A stretch of DNA of 64,000 nucleotides from Gentiana macrophylla (Eukaryota; Streptophyta; Magnoliopsida; Gentianales; Gentianaceae), in NCBI GenBank assembly GCA_026214975.1, contig JAOBSW010000261.1:48727-112726 (forward strand), in the 5' to 3' direction. Below the pieces are notes generated by a model. It saw only the letters and a program-made list of their open reading frames with translations. It did no database searches and was not told the origin of the DNA. Of this stretch, positions 10,778-22,742 are shown one piece after another (positions within the stretch are counted from its first letter, which is position 1; every line of letters starts with the position of its first letter). The translations under genes were made by a program, and so were the position numbers.

Positions 10778-13700
10778 ACGAAATGACAAGCAACGATTGT
10801 TTTTAGAGCACACCCTTTCTCATCTTATTCACAACACTCTCCCACTTGCTCTAAAAGCAGATGAGACATATCCATCAATGCCGTACCCTCCAAGCACTCG
10901 ACTTGGTACACTGATCAGTTAGGTTGTCGGCTCGAGATGATCTTTAGGATCGAAACATCGCCGGTCCATCTAATCAGGCGGTACTCTCTCTCAACATGCT
11001 TTTGACCTCTAGTGACCGAGAAGATCCTTCTAAGCTATCTCTTCACTGTTTTCACAATGAAGTGATATCGGCTTATCAGACCTGGAATTACTCCCAGACC
11101 AAAAAAAGGAAATTCTAAGCACTATGAGTAAACACTGAGCCCGAGATCAACTTAATGATCATCCTTAATCTGACTACAAGTCAGAATCAGTGTAGTAAAC
11201 CATATTCAAGTTTGCACTTGAATATACAGGCATATAATTCCTCGTTCTCTAACGATACTTGAGGACGTACTAAACCGCTACTTATTGCTTGAATCCAAGA
11301 TTCAATTACTATTGACTCGTGTTAAGCTGACTTGCCCTTATCCCAGAGAGACTCTATCCCATTTTCTCTTTATCCGAAGATTTAGAGAATCATTCCTGAG
11401 AGGTAGGGTAGGACAACTCTCGATGAATGCTGCAACCATATATGCATAATCATCTTATTCATTAAGATCGGTGGGATAGCCAATGACTCTTTCTCGTGAA
11501 TTTGACCGAATCAGATTCTTAGAACATAGTCCAATTCTCTCATCCAGAGAATCTTGGCGTGTCGATTTCGACTTTGAGATAGCACACACATGTTGTTTCC
11601 AATCTGTTTTGATGTTATCATTCATGAACACTAATACTACTATTTTACCAATATTGATATCCAGTCTACTAAAGACTTATCAATATTCTGGTCAATTCCA
11701 CATATTTTAAAACATGTGACTTTAAATGACCGAGAGGTTCTCTTAAATCCACAGAGGATATAAGCCATGGCAGAGCCTCCTACCAAAGGTTCTTTCGAAT
11801 GAATTAAGATATCGTTAGTCTCTTAAAAAAGGTCTTAGGAATCACCCCTATCTTACGCTTTGTAACGAATCCGTTATTCATTCTTAGCTAAAACCCTTCG
11901 TTACGAATGAATTCGATTCCGTTGTTCGGCAAGAAAGTCTCGGGAATCACCCCTATTTTCTCGCTTAACGAAATCTAGCAAGACCGAGTGGTGAGAGAGT
12001 TCAAGGTGCAGTTAACTCTCTACTTGTCGGGAATCACCCTATACCACTCAACTTTTTGCTGAAAGTTTAAACTTTCCTATTCATTCGACTCTTTTCTATG
12101 TAGATCCAATTGCTCCCTTTGGGCTGAGACACTCAGGTGGTTCTACAATAGACTGAACAAAACTGGAGTACAAAAACTCCATTCACAGGGTTAAGGCTGT
12201 CAAACCAACCTCTATAATCAGAATCCTATACAGCCCACCAAGAGCCATATGTTATCAATCACCTGGCCAGATTATAAAGTCCACAAAATCACAATGGGTC
12301 AAAGGTTAAACCATACTCCCACTGCGTTTTGGGTGAATTGACATTCTGATCTAGTAGTATTTATCAGTGTAATCACCAACAACCGATGTTGGACGTGGTC
12401 TGATTAAATCAGATAGTAACTACCTTTGGGTAACCGTACTCCAAGGTTTAAGGTTGTTACTTATAGATTCTATCGAAGGCTTGTGACAGATTCAACCTTC
12501 ACTTTACGATCTCAAGAATCTTATAATCAACCTTCACTCGTCTTATTAAGATATTTCACGAACAAGTCACAATCACGAAGCGTATCGCAAAATCTCGATC
12601 CTACCTTCAAGCATTAAATGCTAAATGCCTACATTTATGGAAGTGGTGTGAACCAAATTCACTCATTATCCATAAATTCACTGGCATCTTCTAGGTAGAC
12701 TTCTCGGTTTACATAATAATGTTAACCGTTATTTTGCAACCAATTATCTTAATCGAGTCTAGCAGTGTATTGTAGCAGATCAATAACTATATCGAGGCAA
12801 GTCTATGGTTTCTTCCTCGGTGAGAAACATTCCACTTAGGAGGCGGTGAGCATCGTCCCCAAGACTATGCTATAGCCTATTTATGAGCATGGAATACTCT
12901 ATTCTCTGCTGAAATCAGAGACTCCTCCTCGTATTCTTTTGATAAACTAGATCACATTTCGAGTAGTCATCAGACAAAATGTCACCACTCAAAACCTCCC
13001 ACTAGCTTGTATCTCTCACTAGACCCCGAAGGTCATGGTGAACAAGCTATGTTACCCCTTCAAATCTATTACCCTTTCCCGATTGAAAGGAAACTTAGTC
13101 ATTGTTCCTTTGAGATAGTGTTCTAGACGGGAGATAGGAATCACCCTTAGCGATCGTCGAGTCTTATCTACAGGATATATGCACTAATTAATAGATATTG
13201 AAAGGTCGCTTATCTTAATACGAAACCTTTTACCTTTAATAGTTTTAGATGTGTTATACTTATTGACTTTTCTTAGTGGTTCGACTTTATCAAACAAAAG
13301 TCCGAGTCTTGGATTCGTACTACAAATGTCATATTCACTTTCTATGAGGCAACAATATATCGAGTTGAAAGTGAATCCATTTGTTTCAACGAATTTGTAA
13401 ACAGAAAAATAAATTTTTCTGTGATATTCAAGGATAGAATCTGAAATTCATTTCCTTATATCACTCCCACTAATATAGCTGAAATTACTGCCCGTTGTTA
13501 CTCTATTAATCGTTAATGCACAGCTTCCTTGTTCTTCCAAAGAACTAAGCTACCGAATCAAGTTACTCGGTTAAGAAAGTCGCTAAGGATTCATTGGTTA
13601 GTGATCCGAAATCACTTTCCTTATCCTATACTTTCTTTAATTAATGTTTCGGTTTAGCCTCAAAACTTTAGTTAAGATGATTAACACTTATAGACATTCT

Positions 13701-16274
13701 TTCCCATTCTCAACTTTCCTTAAAAGGAAATAGTCTTGAACTAGCAGTTCAATTGAGTAGACACTACTCGTGAACTGTGGGATGTCTAATAAAAGTGTTA
13801 CCCAGTGGGACTAATTTTCTAATAAATTAGAAAAACATAAGATAAAAGCTCCCACTAGTTTATCGGTTCCAAATACCGTCTAACTAGCGACACTTAAATT
13901 TATGATTCTCCAATTTTTCTATCAGAAAATTTCTCGTGTAGACACTACACAATTCACTAGAAGAATTTTATCGTCCCAATCATCTTTCAAACTAACTACG
14001 GTTGTCTCTCGCTTACGACGAGTGGACAGCAAGTGACATGCCGTCACTTAAGTTTTGAAGGCTTCAAGAGAAATATCTCTTCCGAAAAATTAATTGCATG
14101 TGAGATTAATAAATACAACGTTCTGAATTTAATGACCACTTTTTACGAAGTCATTACTAGTCAATTTTACACTAGCAGTCTAGCACCCTAGAGAGATATA
14201 TAAATAGTTGTAAATAAAATTGACAGAAGATAAATCCAAATCATACACTACTAAAATTTTAGGAACATAAACTAAGTACTTATAGTCTATCCTACCGTTC
14301 CAAGGATTTAATCTAACGCCTCAGTGCCGCCTTAGGGTAGGTCAAAGAGGTTTCGATTAATATTGAAGATCAGATTGAGAATCGAACATCTCATTTGTGA
14401 TCTTCAATCACCTTTCCTTTTCACCAAGGTACTTCCAAAAATACCCTTTATGAGTGTGACCTCTTGTCTCAGATTTTTAGGTAGACCCGAGAGTGTGCCG
14501 CCTTAGGGTCGGTCGGTGACCCGGACAGTACCCAAAATCCTATCCTTTCGGAGACCAAGCCTTGAATTTTGATAGCGGTGAAGGCCTTCCTTAGGAGGCG
14601 GTCCCAGCCGGCACGAGGCGTCACCATTCTCTCACGTTGCTTGTGTCAGCAGTAGAGGCCGTGGGGTCATTTGTCGCCTCTCCGCTCCCACTCAATATTT
14701 TGAAAAAGTGGTGGGTTTCTTGATCACGTTTTGGACTTGATGTTACATTAAGAAACAATAAATCATAGGCCCGAATGTTGTCGGTTATGTGGGCTAGCCC
14801 ACCCGACCTATTCGTTAGAACATATGTGGCCGTCGGACGGGTCAAGGCTAGAGAGGTCCGTTGAGCCGTAGTGGCTCTTCGGATGGCTCAAGTATTGCTG
14901 CCCGTGCAAGCGCCACACGTGGAGGTGAAGTCGATTGAGCCGTAGCTCGTTGACCACCCAACCGTGGTTAAACCACTTTCGAACCTGTTTGCCCGTGATT
15001 ATCCGGTCCTTAAACATCAAACTTTCACGTAGACACTACGGAACAAAAACGTAATCTCGTCTTAGGTAAGGTGGAATTCACCGAGAATCCAACACCTTAA
15101 CCACGAGGTTTCGGATTTTACTCCTTATGCTTTCGCAGAGTGGGATTCACCGAGAATCCATCACCCAACCTCGACGATTGAAAAACCCGTGTTCCCGGTT
15201 TTACCTAATTAGTTTCTAATTAATATCAAACAATTAATTAAAACTAATCGTGTGTTTTATACATGCCTAACTAATTCCTCGAATTAATTTCTACATGTAT
15301 GCATATGGAGTGGAATTCATGATATGATGCATGTCATGGCAATTTTCGGTTCTACTCATACAATCTACACATGTATTCTAGTGCGGAAAATAAACACCGA
15401 GATGGACCGATTGGCACCCCGTATCTAACCTATTAGAAAATAAATAACGAAACCCTAACTAGGGTTTACTACTTTCTAACAAAATCTGCAGCTGTTCAAA
15501 ATCTTCAACGATCGGCAAACCAAACGAACTTGGATCGCGATGAAACTTTCCAGATCTGATCTTCATTCTTCGGACTTCAAGATGGACGGTCGGATCGGAG
15601 CTTTGACTTGTCAATCTTCCTCAGTGAGCCGCCCAACTTGCTGCTGAAACAGACTCTCACAGCAGCGCATCATATACTTCCCGAACCCGATCGGGGATCA
15701 AGATGAATCCCGATCGTCCTGAAAATTTTATCTCACGTCCAAAACTCCATGATTATCGATCTGACCGGTCGGATTTTAATTTGAACGGTCCAATTGTTCC
15801 CAGAAAATCGAAGAAGTCACAGTTAGGGTTTCTGTGAATCCTGCGTTTTTCTGTTACAGCAGCCACTTCGCAGCAACGAACGGAAACCCAAACGGACTCT
15901 GATCGACACCAAAATTTGTGGGATTGTTCATAAACTTCCAATCTTGATTCTGACCGGAGGGATCTTCGTTTTAACGGCTCAAACAACGGGAAAAACGAAA
16001 AGACTAAACAGCTAATGTACAGATCTATTTTCTGGAAATTAAAATTGCAATAATACATAAATTACATAATTTCCTATACTCATATGAACGAATTTTCATC
16101 GTTTATATGAGTTTACAATAGATCTAACGGGAAAACGGTGCCAACCCCAATCCATCTCTTCAACCATAGCAATTTAAAAATTATTAATGCATAATAATAA
16201 GTAAAATATCACCTACATGCAATTCCACTCCTTTAAATCGTTTAATTACGATTATGACTATATAAATCGTGGAA
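10778..16274 (-). other. Non-coding internal region of the LARD
   Basis: About 5.5 kb contain no protein frame that resembles a known domain; the longest frame (15753-16058, minus) looks like leader sequence. The complement of GGGTGATTCC recurs near 11838, 11942, 12030 and 13138. A second repeated motif, GATTCTCGGTGAA on the minus strand, occurs near 15080 and 15153. The portion 10778-12300 is conserved with 1-1390. Conservation without coding capacity suggests that structured RNA or packaging signals, not protein, are retained; that is inference. Confidence 0.7.
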
Positions 16275-16290
16275 CCTGTCTCTGATACCA
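16275..16290 (-). promoter_or_regulatory. Primer-binding site (tRNA-iMet type) of the LARD
   Basis: The minus strand reads TGGTATCAGAGACAGG two bases after the 5' LTR end. TGGTATCAGAGC is the usual plant initiator-tRNA-Met site in Copia elements. Confidence 0.88.
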
Positions 16291-16292
16291 CA

Positions 16293-18006
16293 TGAAGGAT
16301 GCAGGTTCTTAGATCTAAGCGAATTAGATCTCTACGCGCAAAGATGGATCACGACTTATACATCACAACACATAATTAAAGGACTTAAACTACTACAAGG
16401 GGGTTAAGTTTATCTTACCAATAGTGGGAAGAGAAGCCAAGATCTTCCAATGTGTTCTCCAAACGGTGGTTGGTGGACACCGATCCTTGATTTGAAACCT
16501 CCTTGATATGCTTTCAAGAAAAACTCTAAGTTTTTCTTCAACCAAAAAAAAAAAAACCCAAGACAAGAAACAAATTTTTCTCTCTTTATTCTAGTGTGGG
16601 GGGCGAAATTTTGCCTTGCCATTTCCCTTGGAATAACTCTCCTTTTATAGGAGAGTAAATCCTTGGCCTCCAAGTTTCTAATTAATTAAATAAATAATTA
16701 AAAAGAAATCACAATAAAGGATAATTCCATTTATAAAAGATTGTGATTAATCAATCAATCAATTACAAATCAATTATCTTTTATTAATTAATTATTTAAC
16801 AAGTAAATAATTAATCACACAAGAAAATCAATTCTTGCCCTTTTAATAGCTAGAGGCGCCACACACTAGGGTTTAGGCCACGAGAAAATGTCTTTTTCAT
16901 GTATTATATTATTCACCCAACTAAATAATATTTTGCATATCAATTAATTAGCCCACCAATTAATTATCATGAGGCCCAAAAACAGGAAAAACATCCAATT
17001 ACAGAGCCACATCGGGGACCATGGACCTATCTTGAGTAAAGCTCCAATAATTAATTATTCATCGAACAGAATAAGTACATTAATTATTAATTCCGGGATT
17101 ACGCCACCATAAACCCGAAACTGAACTCTACCGATTATAGATATATACTTATACTCAACCCATAGAGTGAATAAGCGTCCATTGATATAATCACTACATA
17201 CGGATTAACCCTCCATAGACTGTCCATTCTGAGTGGGAAGTCTCCGTGAACCCGACTCAGAATATCTTATCCTTATTTACCATCAACCCCCTGATGATCA
17301 ATTAGTATGCATATCTGACTAGTAGCTAATTAGTCAAATGCGAAACTCCCGGGATCGATCACTTTCTTAGGGCTAACAAATAAGGGGACTGTCTCTCTAC
17401 TTCCCAGCAGGAAGGAATGGATTCCATGTCTGTGAAAATCAGAACTACTCACTCATCTGGAGATAGTGCCAATGAGAAGTGGCTTGGAACACATATTAAA
17501 GTGAACCGTAACTAACACATCAAACACTACCCGGGACAAGCGGCAGACCTCGTGATCACCTCGGGATTAAGGTTGATCCATATATGATCATCTAATGATT
17601 TAATAAGATTCCTCGATTACGGAATTATACCGAGAAATTCAGATTAAATCGGTCCAAATACCTATATGAATGCCATCATATATAAATGCCCCACGTAGGT
17701 ACCTCTACCGGCAGTCCGGATAAGACTATCACACCCTAAGGTGTTACGGCGCATTATTGGTGTTTTAATCAAGAGACCCTAAACTCGATTAAGTTCACCA
17801 CGGACCAACAGTTTAAGTATATCACCACTAACTCAATCCTCACGTGCATGCCATACACTGAGTTAAGCGGTTACATACAGATATACTTAGGGTTTGCAGC
17901 AGTGTATTACTTTACAAGCACAAAGCAAGTAATAAGGTGAGATAAATTCTGTCATTCATTATTAAAAACAATTACACAAATTGTCTTTCGGGCATTACAC
18001 CTAACA
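16293..18006 (-). repeat. 5' LTR of the LARD
   Basis: It shares termini and body with 9050-10764. The right end CACCTAACA at 18006 is followed by the GGACC duplication. The primer-binding site next to its inner end marks it as the 5' LTR. Confidence 0.93.
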
Positions 18007-18640
18007 GGACCAGTGTAATTTTATCTAAGTCCGCAGGACGGACGCGCTGAGATCCATAGGTAGAACTAGTGTAATTTTATTCAAGTCCACAGGACGGACG
18101 TGTTGAGATGCACAGGTCGGACCTGTGTAATTTTATTTAAGTCCATAGGACGGACGCGCTGAGGTCCGCAGGTCGGGCCAGTGTAATTTTATATAAGTCC
18201 ACAGGACGGACAAGTTGAGATCCGTAGGTCGGACCAGTGTAATTTTATTCAAGTCCGTAGGACGGACGCGCTGAGATCCGCAGGTTGAACCAATTCAAGT
18301 CCGCGGGTCGGACACGCTGAGATCTGCAGGTTGGACCAATTAATTTTATTTGAGTCCGCAGGACGAACGCGCTGAGATCCGTACGTTGGACCAGTGTAAT
18401 TTTATCGAAGTCCGCAGGACGTACGCACTGAGATCCGCAGGTCGGACCAGTGTAATTTTATTTAAGCCCGCAGGATGGACACCTGAGACCCACGGGTCCG
18501 ACTAGTGTAATTTTATAGGTCCACAGGATGGACGCGCTGAGATATGCATGTCGGACCAGTGTAATTTTATCTAAATTCGCAGGACGGGTGCGCTGAGATC
18601 CGTAGGTCAGACCAGTGTAATTTTATCAAGACCAAAGAAG
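18007..18640 (+). repeat. 58-bp tandem array in the 3' part of the Tat element
   Basis: About eleven head-to-tail units of roughly 46-58 bp, each built as CCAGTGTAATTTTAT, AAGTCCGCAGGACGGACGCG and CTGAGATCCGCAGGTCGGA with small variations. One unit near 18290 is shortened. A further unit lies left of the LARD insertion at 8997-9049. Tandem arrays between pol and the 3' LTR are typical of Tat-lineage elements. Confidence 0.9.
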
Positions 18641-19121
18641 GACAAAAGCCGGATCCAATATAATCATATCTAATGCTAAACCTTAAGTTCACAAAGGAAC
18701 TTGAGAGAAGAGCTAAAAGTAAAACTACGTCGAGTGTGCCTTTCAAAGTCAAGAGTTGTCAAAAGGCACACTAGGGGGCCGATAGATCGAGAATATCGGA
18801 AAACAGATACACCAAGGCTATGTCAAAAGATATTCAATGTCAAAGGACATTCAGAATTAGAAAAGCAATGCTAAAGGAAACAAGTACGAAATTGCATAAA
18901 AAATTGTCTTGAATTGGCAATAGAGGCCAAAGTCGTTCAAAAATTAAGGCAAGGTTCAAGAAGTATGGGGAACAAGATCCTAGGCATCACCAGCGAGGAT
19001 TTGAAGCCGAGGGAGAGGTGCGAGCATGGGAGGTCGGCTTCACGGGATTAGGCGATACTTTGCTACAACATCATCTTATTCTCGAACTGTTTCAATCGGC
19101 TGCGACGCGCTCTCGATCGCG
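18641..19121 (+). other. Tat element spacer, no gene seen
   Basis: This is non-coding sequence between the tandem array and the next LTR insertion. It includes GGCACACTAGGGGGCC near 18763, but no LTR start follows it, so I do not call a polypurine tract there. Confidence 0.5.
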
Positions 19122-20530
19122 TGTAAGTCACTAACGTCGATATTACTAGCAAGAATACTAGGTACATCGTAGTATAGTAAATGCGAGTCAAGGTCGATCC
19201 CACAAAGACAATGCAACTTATACATATAAACGATTCTAACCTAGTTAGGGAGCAAGATATAGGCTGTCATTGACCAACAATAACATAAAAGAAAACAAAC
19301 ATGGTATACCTCTCCCTCTCCTCACCGATCTACTAACTTGGTTTAGTTAATCGTTATGTTTACTTCCCTATATGTTTCCTCAAATTAATCATGAGCTTTA
19401 TTATTATCATCGGCTACGGGTGCAATTCCTAACCCTATCTACTCTGACACTGGCAGTAGACAATCTATACGCAAGCTACCCTCCTTAATTGGTCCGTAAT
19501 AGCCCATACGCATAAAAAACTAGAACTACCGATATTGAGAGTTACCTCATACCGCTAACTTTGCCTAGGCAATTTGTGGACACCGACCAAAGACGTTCTA
19601 GGGTCCATCAAGACTATGTCCTAATTAACACTTCACTTGCGGTCTTTCATGTTAATTTACGAATTACGAATACTAGATTGGCCAGACCTATTACTTGTTT
19701 TAATTATTTCTTCCAATCAACGTAGCTATAGTGAATCCCAGTTTAGGTTTTCTTAAATATGCCTCGGTAAACCGGTATAGACCGCCGGTTTACCGGGGGC
19801 GGCTGTTCCTAATTTTTGGATCTACATTGCTCAGTACGATTAAAATAAGTAAATTATGGGGTTGTTAAACATGCAGATTAAGTAAAACACATAAATACGA
19901 ACAGATCTACCATATTGAAGACAATAAAGGAACGTTTAAAGCTTCATACCTTCAACAATGGAGATATAGCTCGATCTACTCAAGCTAGAGATGATGGAAG
20001 AAGGGAGGAAACCAAAAACAACTCTTCAAAGCTCAAGAAAACATTATTTCATAATAATATATAATGTTTTTCAAGAATTGATAATAAACTATGAAGACTT
20101 ATACAATAATCTGATAATGCGGCCTTATATAGATACAATGACCGACTTGAGACTCTTTAAAATCCTAACCGACTTAGACAATAGGGCAGAATAAATTTCG
20201 TGATGAATAAGTCACCGGTTTACCGGGCCTAACCCTCGGGTTACCGGGCCTTCTATTCTTATTTTCTTCTTGAGCTTCTTCTTGGACTTCAATCACTCAG
20301 CCCAATGTATTCCTTCTGGTCCAGATCCATTCTCCAATGCTCCAGATTCGGTCGCAAAACTAGAAAAAACAGTACCAAAACCTCGGGGAAATAACATAGA
20401 TATAGAATTATGATCCTGGAAACATTCACATAGCATTTAACACATATTCTAAGCAATAACGAGCCATCTATACTCTCTTGAGTAGAATTCAGGGTGAACG
20501 TAGGTATAAATATCGGTACCATTTAGAGTG
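19122..20530 (-). mobile_element. Athila-type LTR (possible solo LTR), boundaries uncertain
   Basis: The left part aligns in layout with the LTR at 22743: ACTAGCAAG..ACTAGG, ATCGTAGTATAG, and AAGGTCGATCCCACA. On the minus strand it has a TATA box (CTATATAAGG, about 20123-20132), two AAGTCGG boxes (about 20140 and 20168) and palindromic GGTAAACCGG-type motifs at 19762-19797 and 20213-20250. This is the same promoter layout as the LTRs of 22743-31162 and 36748-38220. I found no convincing target duplication, so the right end is approximate. Confidence 0.6.
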
Positions 20531-20537
20531 TCATCAC

Positions 20538-22316
20538 CTACTTGGCCCAATGATTGTAGTACTTCCTATTGGTCAGGGCATCAATAGAAAGCTCCAGAAA
20601 GTGGGCCTTGGCATCATCCACCCCCATAGTGTACCTACCTTGCACTGTAGGGGCTAGCACCAAGTTCAGCGCATGAAGGAACTCCGAGGAAGCCTTAGAT
20701 CTTTGATGGCTTGGATAATAGCTTCCTTGAGCTGCTCTAGATAATATTGGGAAGCAATCTCCAGCTCAGCCAATTCGGACTTGAGCTTTTTAATGCTCTC
20801 CTCTATATTGGATTAGTTTTCCTCAAACACCTTGCGTTCGGCAGCGTGACCAGCTCGAAGTTTCCGCAACTTAACATCCTGAGCCTTTAATTGCTTCTTT
20901 AGCTCCTTAATCTCTTTGTCCTTGGCCTTAATGCTTTGTTTACGGTCTGAGACCGTCTTCTCCCGGTCGGAGATCTTCTCTCTCAATAGACTCACGTTAG
21001 AGCCAGATTCTGTCAGGTGAGTGTACAACTCTTGACCCCCCAAAGCGCCCTTCAAATTGCATAAGTCAGAGGGATGTTCAAAGTGAAGGAAAAGAGAATA
21101 GAAGTTTAGAAGCTTACATATTTCATGGCCTTGAGACTGGCATCATCAAGCTCTTTCTCGGACATCTGAAATATTTCTTCCTACTCATCACCTGCATGTC
21201 ATCTCCTCCTTTCGGTTGAAACCATCATGTCCTGGGTGGACTCAACCCGGATCCACTTACTCAACCTTCCCTCCAGGTCAACTTCAGACATAGAGGCCTC
21301 TAGATTGGCCTTGACTTTTGAAGCAGCAACTTCAGCTTACTCCAAGCTCGGAGTTTGGCCTAAGATTGGGTTTTGGAGAAGAGCATCGTCCTCTAAGTTG
21401 GCTAGCGCATTGATAGAAGCCGGTGCCAATGGGGCCCCCACAGATCGGATAGAGGAAGCGCAGAGATGATCTCTGGGTTGGGTCTCCAGAGAATCAGTGT
21501 GAACATCAGGTTGCAAAGATCCCTCCTCGTCGGCAGCGCTTAGCTGGTCAGCAAAAACGTCCACTGCAAAAAAGAAGGAAAGTTGTCAGACATGTCAAAC
21601 ACAAGAATTCTTTCACTTAAGCAAGCATAGGATAATTACAGAGTCTACAAGCCACTTGATCCAAAGGAACATATGGGTCAGAGCCGGTGTCGGCAAGCCG
21701 AGCCGCCAGGATCAGTTGATCGGGCAGTCAACAGTATCCCAGGTATACTCTCGAGTTACAAAAGGCCTGTAGAGCCTAGGGATCAGAAATGGTAGGATAT
21801 TTATCCTTGAGCTGGCATTCGTGATTCGACCAGCTTAGCCGAGGAGCTTCCTCATGACGTATGAAAAAGAACTGATTCTTCCAACCCATGTATGATGATG
21901 GTCCCTCGTCCATCAAGGAGGGTCCCTTCTTTTTGCAAGTTCAATGGGATAAGTAGTAAAAACCCTGGTTATCCATGACCTTATTACCCTAGTAAAAGGC
22001 TCGGAAGAGCTCTACTGTAACCCTAACCCTAGCTAATCGGCAGGCTATAACATTATACCTCTAATTCCATTAGGAGCTATCTGGGCAATACTGAGCTTGT
22101 AATGATCAAGAACAGCCATATGCACCAGGTATAAGGAAAGGCGAAGACCCCCGTCAAATTGGTCCTCGTATACTGGACCATACCCAGTCGGAGGTTGGGA
22201 TGAATAAGGGTTAGTAGCAGTGAGAAGTTGAGCGTATAGATAACTAGATCTACCCCATACTTTTTACACAACCGAGGTACCTCTTCTTGCTTCAATAAAG
22301 GCTTAGTTTCGGCCAT
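20538..22316 (-). pseudogene. Antisense additional ORF of the Tat element ('putative gypsy type transposon' family)
   Basis: The frame starts MAETKPLLKQ at 22316. After a frameshift near 22170 it reads GLRLSLYLVHMAVLDHYKLS and IAQIAPNGIRGIML, then NQGFYYLSH, PSSYMGWKNQFFFIRHEE, and a coiled coil at 21055-20813 (IKAKDKEIKELKKQLKAQDV). It ends NRKYYNHWAK with a stop at 20538. Spacing and motifs fit the plant Transposase_28 / 'putative gypsy type transposon' family (PF04195). Tat elements such as maize Grande are known to carry an ORF antisense to pol between pol and the 3' LTR, which is exactly this position. Several stops and shifts disrupt it. Its function is unknown. Confidence 0.6.
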
Positions 22317-22693
22317 TGGGTCATCAATAGGTTTTTTAATTAAGACAAAGAAGAAGACGAAGAATAATTTGAAAAAGAAAGAGAGTTACTTGAAAATCAA
22401 AAGGTGAAGAAAGAGTTGAAGATGATTCGATTCAGCCACACTAGATCGATTGTGTGCAACGGTGGATATGACTAGGAGTATAAGTACTGGCATTAAACCC
22501 CTCAACACGTGTTCGAAAACCGTCCCACTCATAAAAGACGTGGGATAAAAAGCCTCATTCATTGGGAAAGTTATAACGGCGTCATAACTGAGTACTGACA
22601 CCTGTCAGGATAGGTTATTCAAACTCTTTAGCTCCGGATAAATGCCCTATCAGCGTCCAGCTCAAATCCGAGCTGACCTCAAGAGCTCAGCTG

Positions 22694-22708
22694 GATCTGG
22701 GGGGCTTA
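22694..22708 (+). promoter_or_regulatory. Polypurine tract of the Tat element
   Basis: GATCTGGGGGGCTTA lies directly before an LTR start (TGACGATACC). It shows that the split LTR at 22709-31798 is the 3' LTR of a plus-strand element, in agreement with the orientation of the pol remnants at 6486-8870. Confidence 0.7.
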
Positions 22709-22742
22709 TGACGATACCGGATTTTACAACTCCATGTGTCAT
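22709..22742 (+). repeat. Tat 3' LTR, first part
   Basis: It begins TGACGATACCGG and is interrupted after 34 bp by the element at 22743-31162. The last five bases, GTCAT, are the target duplication repeated at 31163-31167, where the LTR continues. Confidence 0.75.

Larger units (their letters stand above)
9050..18006 (-). mobile_element. Complete LARD: large non-coding Copia-type LTR retrotransposon
   Basis: Two LTRs of about 1.7 kb (9050-10764 and 16293-18006) lie in the same orientation. Both begin TG and end CA. The element is flanked by a perfect 5-bp duplication GGACC (9045-9049 and 18007-18011). A tRNA-iMet primer-binding site next to the right LTR and a polypurine tract next to the left LTR place it on the minus strand. 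The 5.5-kb internal region has no gag or pol frame. It is non-autonomous and must borrow proteins, probably from a Copia element given the primer site. Confidence 0.93.

Noticed and set aside
15753..16058. 101-residue minus-strand frame inside the LARD leader
   Set aside because: No domain, and it lies in the leader between primer site and internal region; most likely a chance frame.
18007..18640. Regular repeats considered as a CRISPR array
   Set aside because: Units are head-to-tail with no unique spacers and lie in a plant retrotransposon.
18760..18785. CACTAGGGGGCC as the Tat polypurine tract
   Set aside because: No LTR start follows. The tract at 22694-22708 before TGACGATACC fits much better.
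19122..20530. Calling this a complete solo LTR with target duplication
   Set aside because: Tested TG/CA ends gave no matching 5-bp flanks, so the boundary is left open.
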